NCBI GenBank assembly: GCA_017531445.1
Contig: JAFXKZ010000001.1
Coordinates: 159,037-223,036 of the forward strand
Direction: 5' to 3'
DNA length: 64,000 nucleotides
From: Kiritimatiellia bacterium
Lineage (GTDB): Bacteria; Verrucomicrobiota; Kiritimatiellia; RFP12; DVOR01
Below are positions 26,059 through 34,467 of this stretch, one piece after another. The notes beneath the pieces were generated by a model. The model was not told where the DNA came from and made no database searches. It worked only from the letters and a program-made list of their open reading frames with translations. Made by a program: the position numbers and the translations under genes. Position 1 is the first letter of the stretch; each line of letters begins with the position of its first letter.

Positions 26059-27207
26059 ATGAAGATTGTTTGTGACACAAATATGCCTTTGGGGCGGACG
26101 CTTTTCGGGACATTGGGTGCAGTAACGCTCGTAGATGGTTCCCGTTTGACGACGGAACAATTGAAAGATGCCGATGTGTTGATGGTGCGCGATACGCGCA
26201 TTGATGCCGCGTTGCTGGAGGGCTCCTCCGTGCGTTTCGTGGGCACGGCGGTGACGGGGACGGATCATGTCGATGTGGCATGGTTGGGGCGTCAGGGAAT
26301 CCGTTGGGTGAATGCCCCGCGTGCCAATGGTGAAAGCGTGGCGGATTACTGCATTGCCGCTTTGTTGGAATACGCCCATACGCGGCACTGCATATTGGAA
26401 GGGGCGACAGTTGCTCTGATTGGTGTCGGATGGATCGGTTCAATGGTGCGCGCCCGCTGTGAGGGCATCGGTATGCGTGTCCTTTGCTGTGATCCGCCCC
26501 GCCAACGCAACGCCTACGATCTTGATGCGCAGGGCTTTCAAACGCTTGAACAAGTGCTTGCCGAGGCCGATTACATCATTCCTTTCGTGCCGCTTACCAA
26601 AACCGGCGACTATGCCACGCTGCATATGCTCAACGCCACCACGCTGGCGCAAGCCAAATACGGTGCCGTGCTGATCAATATGTCGCGCGGAGCGGTTTGC
26701 GACACGGCGGCACTCTGCAATGCTTTGCGCGAAGGTGCGCTTGCGGATGCCATCATTGATGTCTGGGAAAACGAACCCGATTTCTCTCCCGAGCTCGCCG
26801 ATTTGGCGTTCCTTGCCACGCCGCATTTGGCCGGGCACTCCTACGAAGGTAAAGTCAATGGCACGATTGCTGTCTACCACGCCCTCTGCACCTTCCTCGG
26901 GCGATCCCCGTCGATTGAACCGATTCTTCCCCCGCCAATCCACCCGAGGATTGACCTTGATGCACACGGAAAAACCGATGAAGAAGTGCTCTGGCTTCTG
27001 ACGCAAAAGCTCTCGATGATTGTGGCCGATCACTTGAACTTCATGGACGTTATTCATCTGCCGCAAGCGCAACGGATGCGCCGCTTTGCCACGCAACGGC
27101 GCACGTATCCCTATCGTCGTCAATATTGTGCCACGCAGATTCACCTCCTGCATGGTTCGGATGCTTTGAAAGCCAAGGTTGCAGCACTCGGCTTCAAAGT
27201 CTCTTGA
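26059..27207 (+). CDS. pdxB: Erythronate-4-phosphate dehydrogenase
   Basis: PdxB oxidises 4-phosphoerythronate in the DXP-independent-of-PLP-synthase branch of pyridoxal phosphate synthesis. The 382-residue protein begins MKIVCDTNMPLGRTLFGTLG, as E. coli PdxB does, and contains VGTAVTGTDHVD. The NAD-binding loop is GVGWIG. The catalytic Arg, Glu and His of D-2-hydroxyacid dehydrogenases are in NMSRGAVCD, VWENEPDF and ATPHLAGHS. A C-terminal extension of about 100 residues corresponds to the PdxB dimerisation region. AAGGA is eight bases upstream of ATG 26059. Other 2-hydroxyacid dehydrogenases are less likely given the N-terminus and tail. Confidence 0.88.
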   Translation: MKIVCDTNMPLGRTLFGTLGAVTLVDGSRLTTEQLKDADVLMVRDTRIDAALLEGSSVRFVGTAVTGTDHVDVAWLGRQGIRWVNAPRANGESVADYCIAALLEYAHTRHCILEGATVALIGVGWIGSMVRARCEGIGMRVLCCDPPRQRNAYDLDAQGFQTLEQVLAEADYIIPFVPLTKTGDYATLHMLNATTLAQAKYGAVLINMSRGAVCDTAALCNALREGALADAIIDVWENEPDFSPELADLAFLATPHLAGHSYEGKVNGTIAVYHALCTFLGRSPSIEPILPPPIHPRIDLDAHGKTDEEVLWLLTQKLSMIVADHLNFMDVIHLPQAQRMRRFATQRRTYPYRRQYCATQIHLLHGSDALKAKVAALGFKVS

Positions 27208-27232
27208 AAAAGACAGGTTCAGTCCGATTGTC

Positions 27233-27270
27233 ACGCGGAATCATCGCAGATGATTCCGCGTATTGTTTAA
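27233..27270 (+). terminator. Terminator hairpin after pdxB
   Basis: ACGCGGAATCATC (27233-27245) and GATGATTCCGCGT (27249-27261) form a perfect 13-bp stem with a GCA loop, followed by ATTGTTTAA. It lies 26 bases after the pdxB stop. Confidence 0.8.
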
Positions 27271-27567
27271 GGTATCACTGGCGGCACAAGGAGAGTAGAA
27301 GAAAGCGGGTGTTGTTTTTGAAACCGTGCTTTGAGGACAATCAATGGCAGAAACGGACGCAATAAAACAGTAGATGAACGAAGATAAAAGCAAGCCAGAG
27401 CAGACGAGCGCAATAAAGAGCGTCACGCAGAATGGGAAGATGAACGAAGATAAAACCGCTTCTGTGCTGTGTTTCCCGAAAAATTAAGCAGAGGTGTCAT
27501 CACGCCTTGCCATACTTCTTGAATCCTTTCGCAGACTGCCCGAAAGGAGCCCGTAGAAATGCCGGTT

Positions 27568-27668
27568 CAACATCGCCCATACGGGGTGTTCAATATCGCC
27601 GATGTTGCCTGTCAATATCGCCCGCATTCAAATGCGATGCCGCCCATGTTGCTCGGGCAACATGGGCG
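27568..27668. repeat. 22-bp core array D
   Basis: This array lies in the 525-bp convergent gap between pdxB and the outer-membrane-factor gene. Four reverse cores begin at 27574, 27597, 27619 and 27641 (spacing 23, 22, 22), then a forward core AACATGGGCG at 27659-27668. The last two form a perfect 12-bp hairpin, CGCCCATGTTGC / GCAACATGGGCG, with a four-base loop. The order of orientations is opposite to arrays A, C, E, F and G. A 17-base direct repeat (GATGAACGAAGATAAAA at 27373 and 27439) precedes it; no gene is supportable. Confidence 0.88.
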
Positions 27669-27732
27669 GCGTATGGAATGTGATTGGTGAACGCCCGAAA
27701 AGAAGCCGTGCGGCAGGTTGCTTGAACAGCAT

Positions 27733-29145
27733 TTACGGGTGGTTGGTGCCCGATGCGTTTGTGGACGCTTCATCGCTCCAGCCGCCACCCAAGGCGCGGT
27801 AGAGGGTGATAGCATTATCAAAGAGTTGTGCGCGATGGGCAATCAGGTTTTCCTGCGCAGAGAGGAGGAGTGATTGCTGGGTGATCACATCATCAATGGC
27901 AATGTCACCGAAATTGTAGCGTTTTTCAGCGATGGCGAGAGCTTCCCGGCAGAAGCGTTCGGCGTCCAGAAGTGCCGGAGTGCGTTCAACTTCCCGGTGG
28001 TGGGCGATCCACGCGGCTTCGGTTTCCCGGTAGGCATCAAGTACGGTGTTGCGATAGTCTGACACTGTAGCTTCCAGTGTCTCGCGGGCGGCTTCCACAC
28101 GCTTTTGCCAATAACCGAAAGAGAAGAGGTTCCAATGGAAGGAGGGGCCGAAGCGCACGGTGCGGGTATAGGAATCCCATGGGGAGAGGTCGGGAGAGGA
28201 GAGCCCGATGGTGCCTCCGAGCGTGAATTTGGGATAAAGCTCCGCTTCTGCGATGCCGATGGCGGCGGTTTGCGCCAGTACATCCATCTCGGCCATCCGG
28301 ATGTCTGCCCGGCGGCGTAAGAGATCTGCCGGGAGAGCCTTGGGGGTGATTTCCGGCAGGTGCATGGTATCTTGCGTTTCAATAATCCGTGCTTGCCAGG
28401 CATAGGGGCTTTTCCCTGTCAACCAGTCAAGTTTCAACGAAGCATCGGTAAGGTTGTTGCGATACTGGGGCAACAGGGCGCGTGTGCGGGCGGCTTGCGC
28501 TTCGGCTGTGACGACATCGTAACGGATGACATCGCCGCTTTTGTGGCGTTTTTTTACCAGTTCCACATTCCGCTCTTGCAGGGCGAGATTGGCTTCGGCG
28601 ATGGCGATTTGCGCTTCGTAACGGCGGACGGCAACGTAGGTGGCAGCGATTTCCGCCGCTAGCGAGACGCGGACTTCTTGGAGTGCATAGGCAAGCTGCG
28701 CTTCTTTCGCCTGTGCTTGTTCAAGTGAACGGCGCATACCTCCGAAGATGTCAATCTCCCAAGAAGCATCAATAGAGGCAGAGAGGTTGCGGTTCCATCC
28801 GCCGGTGGATTGTTTGCCCCATCCGCGTTGCCATGTGTAGGAGCCGTCGGCAGAGAAGTGTGGATAGAACTCTGCCTCGGCACCTTCCCGCGAGGCGCGC
28901 GATGCCCGGAGCTTGGCTAAAGCGGAAGCCACCGTCGGGGAGTTCTTCAACCCTTCGTCCACAAGGTCGGCCAGCACCGGGTCGTTAAAACGGTGCCACC
29001 ACTTTGCGAGCGATTCAACTTCGTGCCCTTCCTCTGTCGAGAAAAGGCGATCGGCTGTTGGAGGTTCGGGTGCTGTAGTCTCAGGCCCTACAGCCGAACA
29101 GCCGCAGAGCATGAGCAGAAGTGCCGGGAAGAGCAGAGTTTTCAT
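27733..29145 (-). CDS. RND efflux outer-membrane factor (NodT/TolC-like lipoprotein)
   Basis: The 470-residue protein starts with a lipoprotein signal peptide; the lipobox is LCGC with the acylated Cys near residue 16. It contains two OEP repeats typical of NodT-type outer-membrane factors, seen as DPVLADLVDEGLKNSPTVASALAKLRAS and later PADLLRRRADIRMAEMDVLAQTAAIGIAEAELYPKFTLGG. It would form a trimeric TolC-like exit duct. The usual partners, a membrane-fusion protein and an RND pump, are not adjacent, so it must work with components encoded elsewhere. Its ATG overlaps the ppiB stop by one base and it is the last gene of the 38976-27733 run. Confidence 0.9.
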   Translation of the reverse strand: MKTLLFPALLLMLCGCSAVGPETTAPEPPTADRLFSTEEGHEVESLAKWWHRFNDPVLADLVDEGLKNSPTVASALAKLRASRASREGAEAEFYPHFSADGSYTWQRGWGKQSTGGWNRNLSASIDASWEIDIFGGMRRSLEQAQAKEAQLAYALQEVRVSLAAEIAATYVAVRRYEAQIAIAEANLALQERNVELVKKRHKSGDVIRYDVVTAEAQAARTRALLPQYRNNLTDASLKLDWLTGKSPYAWQARIIETQDTMHLPEITPKALPADLLRRRADIRMAEMDVLAQTAAIGIAEAELYPKFTLGGTIGLSSPDLSPWDSYTRTVRFGPSFHWNLFSFGYWQKRVEAARETLEATVSDYRNTVLDAYRETEAAWIAHHREVERTPALLDAERFCREALAIAEKRYNFGDIAIDDVITQQSLLLSAQENLIAHRAQLFDNAITLYRALGGGWSDEASTNASGTNHP

Positions 29146-29642
29146 CAGAGACGTGTGATGGACTCAATAATGACAGGTGCAAGCGGGACGTCTTGATGAT
29201 AGCCGGCATTGCCGGTAGAGACGGCTTCAATCTCATCGACGGTATCAAAACCTGCGGTGACATGACCGAAGACAGCATATCCATAGGCGGAGGGATTGGG
29301 AGCGCGGAAGTTCAGGAAATCATTGTCAACGGTGTTGATAAAGAATTGTGCGGTGGCGGAGTGGATCTCCATTGTGCGAGCCATTGCAATGGTATATTTG
29401 TTGTTTTTCAATCCATTGGAGGCTTCGTTCTGAATGGGAGCCTGTGTAGGTTTCTGTTTCATCTCCCGGGTGAAGCCGCCGCCTTGAATCATAAATCCGC
29501 GGATGACGCGATGAAAAATGGTGTCATTATAGAAGCCGGCGTCAACATATTTCAGGAAGTTGGCCACCGTAATCGGTGCAGCGGCTTCATCTAAGGCGAG
29601 CGTGATATCACCTTTATTCGTTTTCATCAATACATTTGTCAT
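29145..29642 (-). CDS. ppiB: Cyclophilin-type peptidyl-prolyl isomerase
   Basis: The 165-residue protein is a single cyclophilin domain without a signal peptide, so it is cytoplasmic. The core motif [15 protein letters not shown] carries the catalytic Arg, and [18 protein letters not shown] and [17 protein letters not shown] complete the active site. In the AMART motif, Thr replaces the usual Gly-rich loop residues, a small variation. It catalyses proline isomerisation in protein folding. It lies between a TlpA-like gene (56 bp upstream) and the outer-membrane factor, with which it overlaps by one base. Confidence 0.95.
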   Translation of the reverse strand: MTNVLMKTNKGDITLALDEAAAPITVANFLKYVDAGFYNDTIFHRVIRGFMIQGGGFTREMKQKPTQAPIQNEASNGLKNNKYTIAMARTMEIHSATAQFFINTVDNDFLNFRAPNPSAYGYAVFGHVTAGFDTVDEIEAVSTGNAGYHQDVPLAPVIIESITRL

Positions 29643-29698
29643 AGGAAGTTACCTTTCTGAAAGGGAGAAAATGCAGAAAAGAAGTGCTCAGGGTCGGA

Positions 29699-30706
29699 TC
29701 AGTTCTCTGTCATAGAGGCGAGAAACGCCTCCCAAAGAGCTTTTACGTCTGCGTAGTCCGGATTATCTTCTTTCACCGCGAGCGTGGAGAGTTGGCGCAA
29801 TTGCATTTTGGCCTGACTGATGAGTTTCTTTTTGGCATTGGCTGTGGCGGCCTTTGTCTGCGACAATTTAGCAAGGTTGGCACGGGAAGCTGCCAATTTA
29901 GAGACGACAGGGTCTTTGGCAAGGGCGGCAATTTCTTTTTTCAATGCCGCCGATCGCGCTGGGAACGTGCGCAGATAGTGTTGCGCTTCGCTGACAGCTG
30001 CGGAGGGGAGCTGCTCCATGGCTTCGCGGATGGCAGCTTCTTTTTCGTCTGCCCATTGCTCGCACCGTTCAATAATTGCCGCGGCTTCTTCTCCGGCAGC
30101 CCCGCCACGTTTGACGCGGCTTTGCAGCTGGCGCAAGGTGGTTTCCACGTTTTGGCCTATGGTAAGCCGCTTGATAACATCTTTGCAGTGGACAAGATCC
30201 ATGCCGGTCAGCAGGGATCCGGTCGGCAACTTGGGCATTGCTTTAACAGCTGTTTCGATGGCATCTTCAAATGCTGTGAACTGGGAGTAGGGATTGCCTT
30301 GCCAGACAACCTCGCCTTTGTGGTTCATCACATAAGCAAATGGAAGGCCTCCGGCAGAAGGTGCGCCCGATACGCCAAAGAATTGATAGACGGCATATTC
30401 GCAGCCGTTGGTCTTGAGCAGCTTGAGGATGGCTTCTTCATTGCGGCCCTGGGCGTGGGAACCGATAATTGCAACGCGGGCATCGTTTGCGTAGGCTTTG
30501 CCAAGCTTGGCCATGTGTGGCAGACTGGCGCGGCAGGGAGGGCACTGATAGCCCCACACTTCCACGGCAATCACGCGGCCTTGCAAGTCCTTTGCGGCGT
30601 ATTGCGGGCCGCTGAGATGGGCGTCTTCTGTGAGATTGTTGAAGTCAAGAGCCTGCAAGAGATAGAAAGGAAGCGCACAGGCAAGCATCAGAAGTGTGTG
30701 TTTCAT
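29699..30706 (-). CDS. Exported TlpA-like thioredoxin-fold protein
   Basis: The 335-residue protein has an N-terminal signal sequence (MKHTLLMLACALPFYLLQAL). A thioredoxin-like domain follows with the active site WGYQCPPCRASLP (CPPC), a cis-Pro region in GGLPFAYVMNHKGEVVW and a total span of about 140 residues. The C-terminal half is highly charged and probably forms long helices. CPPC is typical of TlpA/ResA-type reductants that act on periplasmic disulfides, for instance in cytochrome c maturation, but no such genes are near. ATG 30706 is preferred over the longer open frame because the signal peptide starts there. It is 14 bp downstream of the ahbA-ahbB fusion. Confidence 0.8.
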   Translation of the reverse strand: MKHTLLMLACALPFYLLQALDFNNLTEDAHLSGPQYAAKDLQGRVIAVEVWGYQCPPCRASLPHMAKLGKAYANDARVAIIGSHAQGRNEEAILKLLKTNGCEYAVYQFFGVSGAPSAGGLPFAYVMNHKGEVVWQGNPYSQFTAFEDAIETAVKAMPKLPTGSLLTGMDLVHCKDVIKRLTIGQNVETTLRQLQSRVKRGGAAGEEAAAIIERCEQWADEKEAAIREAMEQLPSAAVSEAQHYLRTFPARSAALKKEIAALAKDPVVSKLAASRANLAKLSQTKAATANAKKKLISQAKMQLRQLSTLAVKEDNPDYADVKALWEAFLASMTEN

Positions 30707-30720
30707 AAGAGGGGTCCTTT

Positions 30721-31713
30721 TCAGATAAAGAAGCGTAGGCTGCTCTTTTTGTATTCGTGTGTCGAGAAGAAAATCTTTCGGGGATGACCGGAAAGACCGC
30801 ATGTTTGTGTAAGATGGTCAAACGTATTCATTGCTTCCTGCCATGAAGTCTTATGAATCATAGCATAAAGTGTGAATGGAAAGGAAGCGTGTGCCGGGCG
30901 GGCATAGCAGTGTGTGACTTCCGGAAATGCCGCAAGGCGCCGTCCGAAAAGATCAAGTTCTTCCTGCGGCACTTGCCAGCAACACATCCCGTTGGCCGCG
31001 AAACCGCTGACGCGATGATAGAGCAGGAGCGCGAAACGACGGAGTGTGCCGTCGGCTTGCCAGGCGCGCAGTTGCGGTAAATCGTCTTCGGTAAAGGGCG
31101 CAAACAGATTGGCGGTGTCGTCTTGATAGCGTCGGACAATCGCCTGTTGCACGGACGAAAGCTGTGGAGACTCGGAGAGTGTTTTTGTGGAAAGATACTC
31201 GGTGCGTTCGTCGCGTTGACGTGTTCTCGGGTCGAAAACAACATCGATTTTGTAGCGTGTAAGTGCCGGAAAAGGTATCGGGGAAAAGGCTGCAAATGAT
31301 GCCGCTTCCGCTTCAAAGGTTGCCGAAGGCGCAGAAAGGGTGAACCAAAGGTTGGGATAGGCTTCGTAGTCAGTTGCCGTTACGGAAGGATGGGAGAAGT
31401 CTTCCGGCCAACCGCGAATGTAAGCGTGTGTCACTCCGGGATGCGCCGAAACCGCTCCGGCAGCCGTTGCGAGTGCCGCCGGTTCAGGAGCTGAAATGGC
31501 ATAGAGACAACTCCGGTATCCGAGCCGACGGGCATCAAAAACACCTCCGATACGGCGGACAAGGCCTTGCGTCCGGAGGTCGGAGATGAATGACACAAGG
31601 GCCTCGGTTGAGGTGCCAAGCGATTTTGCGAGCACCGTCAGTGGCTGTGAAACCAGGGGCCACGGACGTTGCAAGGCGTAGAGCCATTCCTGTTGTTCTG
31701 TCGTTAGATTCAT
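30721..31713 (-). CDS. ahbAB: Fused siroheme decarboxylase (AhbA-AhbB / NirD-NirL type)
   Basis: The 330-residue protein is two Lrp/AsnC-like modules in one chain. The first (about 1-165) has an HTH, then LVRRIGGVFDARRLGY and GVTHAYIR followed by YPNLWFTLSA, as in AhbA. The second (about 185-330) has LRRFALLLYHRVSGFAANGM, EVTHCYARP, LYAMIHK and the tail FFSTHEYKKSSLRFF, as in AhbB. AhbA/B decarboxylate siroheme to didecarboxysiroheme in the alternative heme (or heme d1) pathway. Both halves keep the conserved blocks, so the fusion is probably active. AhbC, AhbD and nir genes are not in the window. The gene overlaps the AddB-like stop (ATGA). Confidence 0.85.
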   Translation of the reverse strand: MNLTTEQQEWLYALQRPWPLVSQPLTVLAKSLGTSTEALVSFISDLRTQGLVRRIGGVFDARRLGYRSCLYAISAPEPAALATAAGAVSAHPGVTHAYIRGWPEDFSHPSVTATDYEAYPNLWFTLSAPSATFEAEAASFAAFSPIPFPALTRYKIDVVFDPRTRQRDERTEYLSTKTLSESPQLSSVQQAIVRRYQDDTANLFAPFTEDDLPQLRAWQADGTLRRFALLLYHRVSGFAANGMCCWQVPQEELDLFGRRLAAFPEVTHCYARPAHASFPFTLYAMIHKTSWQEAMNTFDHLTQTCGLSGHPRKIFFSTHEYKKSSLRFFI

Positions 31714-34451
31714 TGTTTCAAATGGGTTAGGAGATGACGTATCAGGGGAGTCTGCAGTGATTCTGCCGATTGGTAAAGAGTTTCCGGGTCGGCAAAATCA
31801 AGCAGTTCCTCCAAAACACCTTCCAGATCTTGAAGTGTTTGCTGTTCACTCACCGGATCATAAAAGGGGACAATCGCCGGTTTTCCCTCTGCCGGAAGCG
31901 TGAAATAGGCGAGTTCAATCGTGGACGTTTGCGGCAAGCGAAGTGCGTGACGCGCCAATAAGCGGTAAAGCGGCAACTGGAAGTTGCTCCATATCACTTC
32001 ACCTGTACGACTGTTTTGTTTGTAATGATCATCGCAGGCCGAAATGGCGTGACGTCCGGTTTTATAGTCGATAATCCGCCAGATATTCCGCTCGGCATGA
32101 TAATCAATGCGATCAATTTGCCCATAGAGTGTGAGGGGTTTCCCACGAATGGTGAGCGTTACCTCCCAGTCTTTATTTTTTGTTTCAGCCTCGATATAAT
32201 GGGTCTTCCAACCCTCGTTGCGTATGGCAACTTCGCACTCGGCAGCGAGTGCCAACCGTTTAAGTGCGGCATGGCGCACAGCAATCAATTCCACATTGGA
32301 TGTGGAGCCGTAACGTTCGGCAAAGCGTTGAAGAAAAGTTTCCTGCAAAAGTGCCTTGAGGATTGGCACCTCGTGAGTGTCGGTTTGATGAAGCACTTCC
32401 ATTGCATCGTGCAACATTGTTCCGAAAGTGTTCGCCGGCACGCCGTCAATAGTGCGATTGGTGTCTTCAAGATGCAGGATTTTTTGGAAGAGGAACTCCA
32501 CAGGTGAATGGAGAAAAAGGCGAATGAAGGAGGCTGAAAGGCGTTTGGGCAACTGCCAATGCGCTCGCCATTGATGCGGTGCTTCACGCAGCATAATTCC
32601 GGAATCTGCACCGGTCGGCGCATTTCGTGCTGACGGCGTGAGGAAGAATTTCCGGGCGCGGTGGAGTTGTTGTTCCGGCCGACAGCGGAAGAAAAGGCGC
32701 GAAGGCTTCAGCCAATCGCCGCGCGCATTGAGTCGGCTACAGAGCAATTTTAGGTTTTGGGGCGGACAACGGCGTGAGAGTGTTTCAAGCAGGTACGCAT
32801 CTCTTGCCAGTCGGGTATTATCCGATCGCAAGCCCAGCGTTGCCCGGAAATGATTGGGCAAAAAGGCATCTTCAAAGGTGGTATCCGGAAAGATACCTTC
32901 GTTCAAACCTGCCAGGACAAACCGCGCTGCGGGGGACCATAACAGTTCAAATCTCCCCTCGTATGAGCAATCGTTACCACCTCTTACCGGATGAAGCGTG
33001 GTTTGATTGATTCTGGCATTGAGCAGTGCGATGGATGGCGTTGCGCCCGGAATACGTGCCGTTTCAATCTCGTTGAGAAGCGACTGCATGGCCTCAAAGG
33101 TCGCAAAGAGGAGAGCATCCTTCACCGGATCGGCGAAAATAGTTCCGAAGAGATCAACGAGAAATGCCCGTGCACCATCGCAGGGGGAGCGTTGAATGGC
33201 GAGCATCCATGAGTGAAGTTGCGTAAGAAAGTGCCGCAGGGGAGATGTTTGTGCTGTGAAATGGCGTGCTTCTTTCAGTGTTCCCGGCTGGTGCTGCTCA
33301 AGCAACTCCATATAGTCGGTACGGAGGGTGGCATAGTCAGTACGGAGGAAAACAGCGATCTCCGGAAGCGACATCAGTGGGGTAATATGTTCAATATCGT
33401 CTTGCTGACACAAACGAAAGAGTTGCTGGAGAGCCCTGATAGCCGGTTGTGAATTCAGACAGATTGGGTCCGGCTCAAACATTCGGATTTGGTGGGATTC
33501 AAAGCGGTCTGTCAGCGGCGGCATCACCTCATGATTCAATACGCACAGGCAGATTTCGGAAGGATTGATGGTGCCATCGGCTGCCAAAAATCGCTCTGCA
33601 CAGAGCGCTTCATCGGTTGGTGTTTCGGCGAGTTCCAGCGCGTTGTCCGGCAAAAAGAGGTGTGTGTGGTTCCAAAATTCAGGCGTGGGTGTGCCAAAAG
33701 TTGTAAAACAGGCAACGTCTGTTTTGTCGGTTTGGATGAGAACATCACACGCGGGGGCTGCGTCAAATAGACGGGAAATCGCGGGCATCAAGTCCGGCAC
33801 ACAGGCGACAATCAGTTGCCAATGCGATTGAGATTCAATCGGTTGCGCTATCGGATGGCGCAGGATGTCGAGTTGCCGATCAACAGGATCGGAAAGCCCC
33901 GCAGCCGACAAGACTTCGCGGAACTTGCTTTCCAGAAGATCAAGTGCCGCCCAACGCCCCCTCTCGCGTTCGTCCAGTTGCGCTGTTGCCGGGTGCTGTG
34001 CCACGCCTCCGAAATCCAGCATGGCTTCGACCAGTGTTGCCCGCAGATGAATCAAGCGTTGGGCAACGGTATACCGCGTTGCGGCGCGTTCCAACCATTT
34101 CTTTGCATTGGGGAAGAGGTAGGTCGCTACGAGATGCTCTGCATCTGCTGCCTGCAACCAGTCAAAAACTTTGTCCCAGGCGCAGAGCAACTCTGTCTCG
34201 GTGGCAATATTTTCCGCACCGGAAGGCGTAAAATAATTGAAGAGCCCTGCCGGCAAGGTGAAGCGTACGCCGTGAAAGGCATGGTAGGCTTCTGTCAGCG
34301 CATCGCGCAGACGGCGCATTGCCAATGAGGTCGGAACGCAAAAGACGATCCCCGGCGGCAAGTGTGTTTGCCAACGTTGCTTGCACCAGCGGACAATCAG
34401 TTCCGGTGCGGAGGCTTCATTGCCAAGAAGGTGGAGCTGCGGAGAGGCCAT
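31710..34451 (-). CDS. AddB-like PD-(D/E)XK nuclease
   Basis: The 913-residue protein has a degenerate UvrD/AddB-like N-terminal region (GIVFCVPTSLAMRRLRDAL, no intact Walker A). The C-terminal PD-(D/E)XK nuclease domain shows the conserved His in FGTMLHDAME, the Asp in YGQIDRIDY and the catalytic D-x-K in RIIDYKTGRH. This layout is that of AddB, which with AddA (a RecB-like helicase) resects double-strand breaks. addA is not adjacent, but recN lies in the same run, which fits DNA-break repair. It starts 16 bp after the hexokinase gene. Confidence 0.82.
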   Translation of the reverse strand: MASPQLHLLGNEASAPELIVRWCKQRWQTHLPPGIVFCVPTSLAMRRLRDALTEAYHAFHGVRFTLPAGLFNYFTPSGAENIATETELLCAWDKVFDWLQAADAEHLVATYLFPNAKKWLERAATRYTVAQRLIHLRATLVEAMLDFGGVAQHPATAQLDERERGRWAALDLLESKFREVLSAAGLSDPVDRQLDILRHPIAQPIESQSHWQLIVACVPDLMPAISRLFDAAPACDVLIQTDKTDVACFTTFGTPTPEFWNHTHLFLPDNALELAETPTDEALCAERFLAADGTINPSEICLCVLNHEVMPPLTDRFESHQIRMFEPDPICLNSQPAIRALQQLFRLCQQDDIEHITPLMSLPEIAVFLRTDYATLRTDYMELLEQHQPGTLKEARHFTAQTSPLRHFLTQLHSWMLAIQRSPCDGARAFLVDLFGTIFADPVKDALLFATFEAMQSLLNEIETARIPGATPSIALLNARINQTTLHPVRGGNDCSYEGRFELLWSPAARFVLAGLNEGIFPDTTFEDAFLPNHFRATLGLRSDNTRLARDAYLLETLSRRCPPQNLKLLCSRLNARGDWLKPSRLFFRCRPEQQLHRARKFFLTPSARNAPTGADSGIMLREAPHQWRAHWQLPKRLSASFIRLFLHSPVEFLFQKILHLEDTNRTIDGVPANTFGTMLHDAMEVLHQTDTHEVPILKALLQETFLQRFAERYGSTSNVELIAVRHAALKRLALAAECEVAIRNEGWKTHYIEAETKNKDWEVTLTIRGKPLTLYGQIDRIDYHAERNIWRIIDYKTGRHAISACDDHYKQNSRTGEVIWSNFQLPLYRLLARHALRLPQTSTIELAYFTLPAEGKPAIVPFYDPVSEQQTLQDLEGVLEELLDFADPETLYQSAESLQTPLIRHLLTHLKQ

Positions 34452-34467
34452 GGTGTGAATCGGTCGG

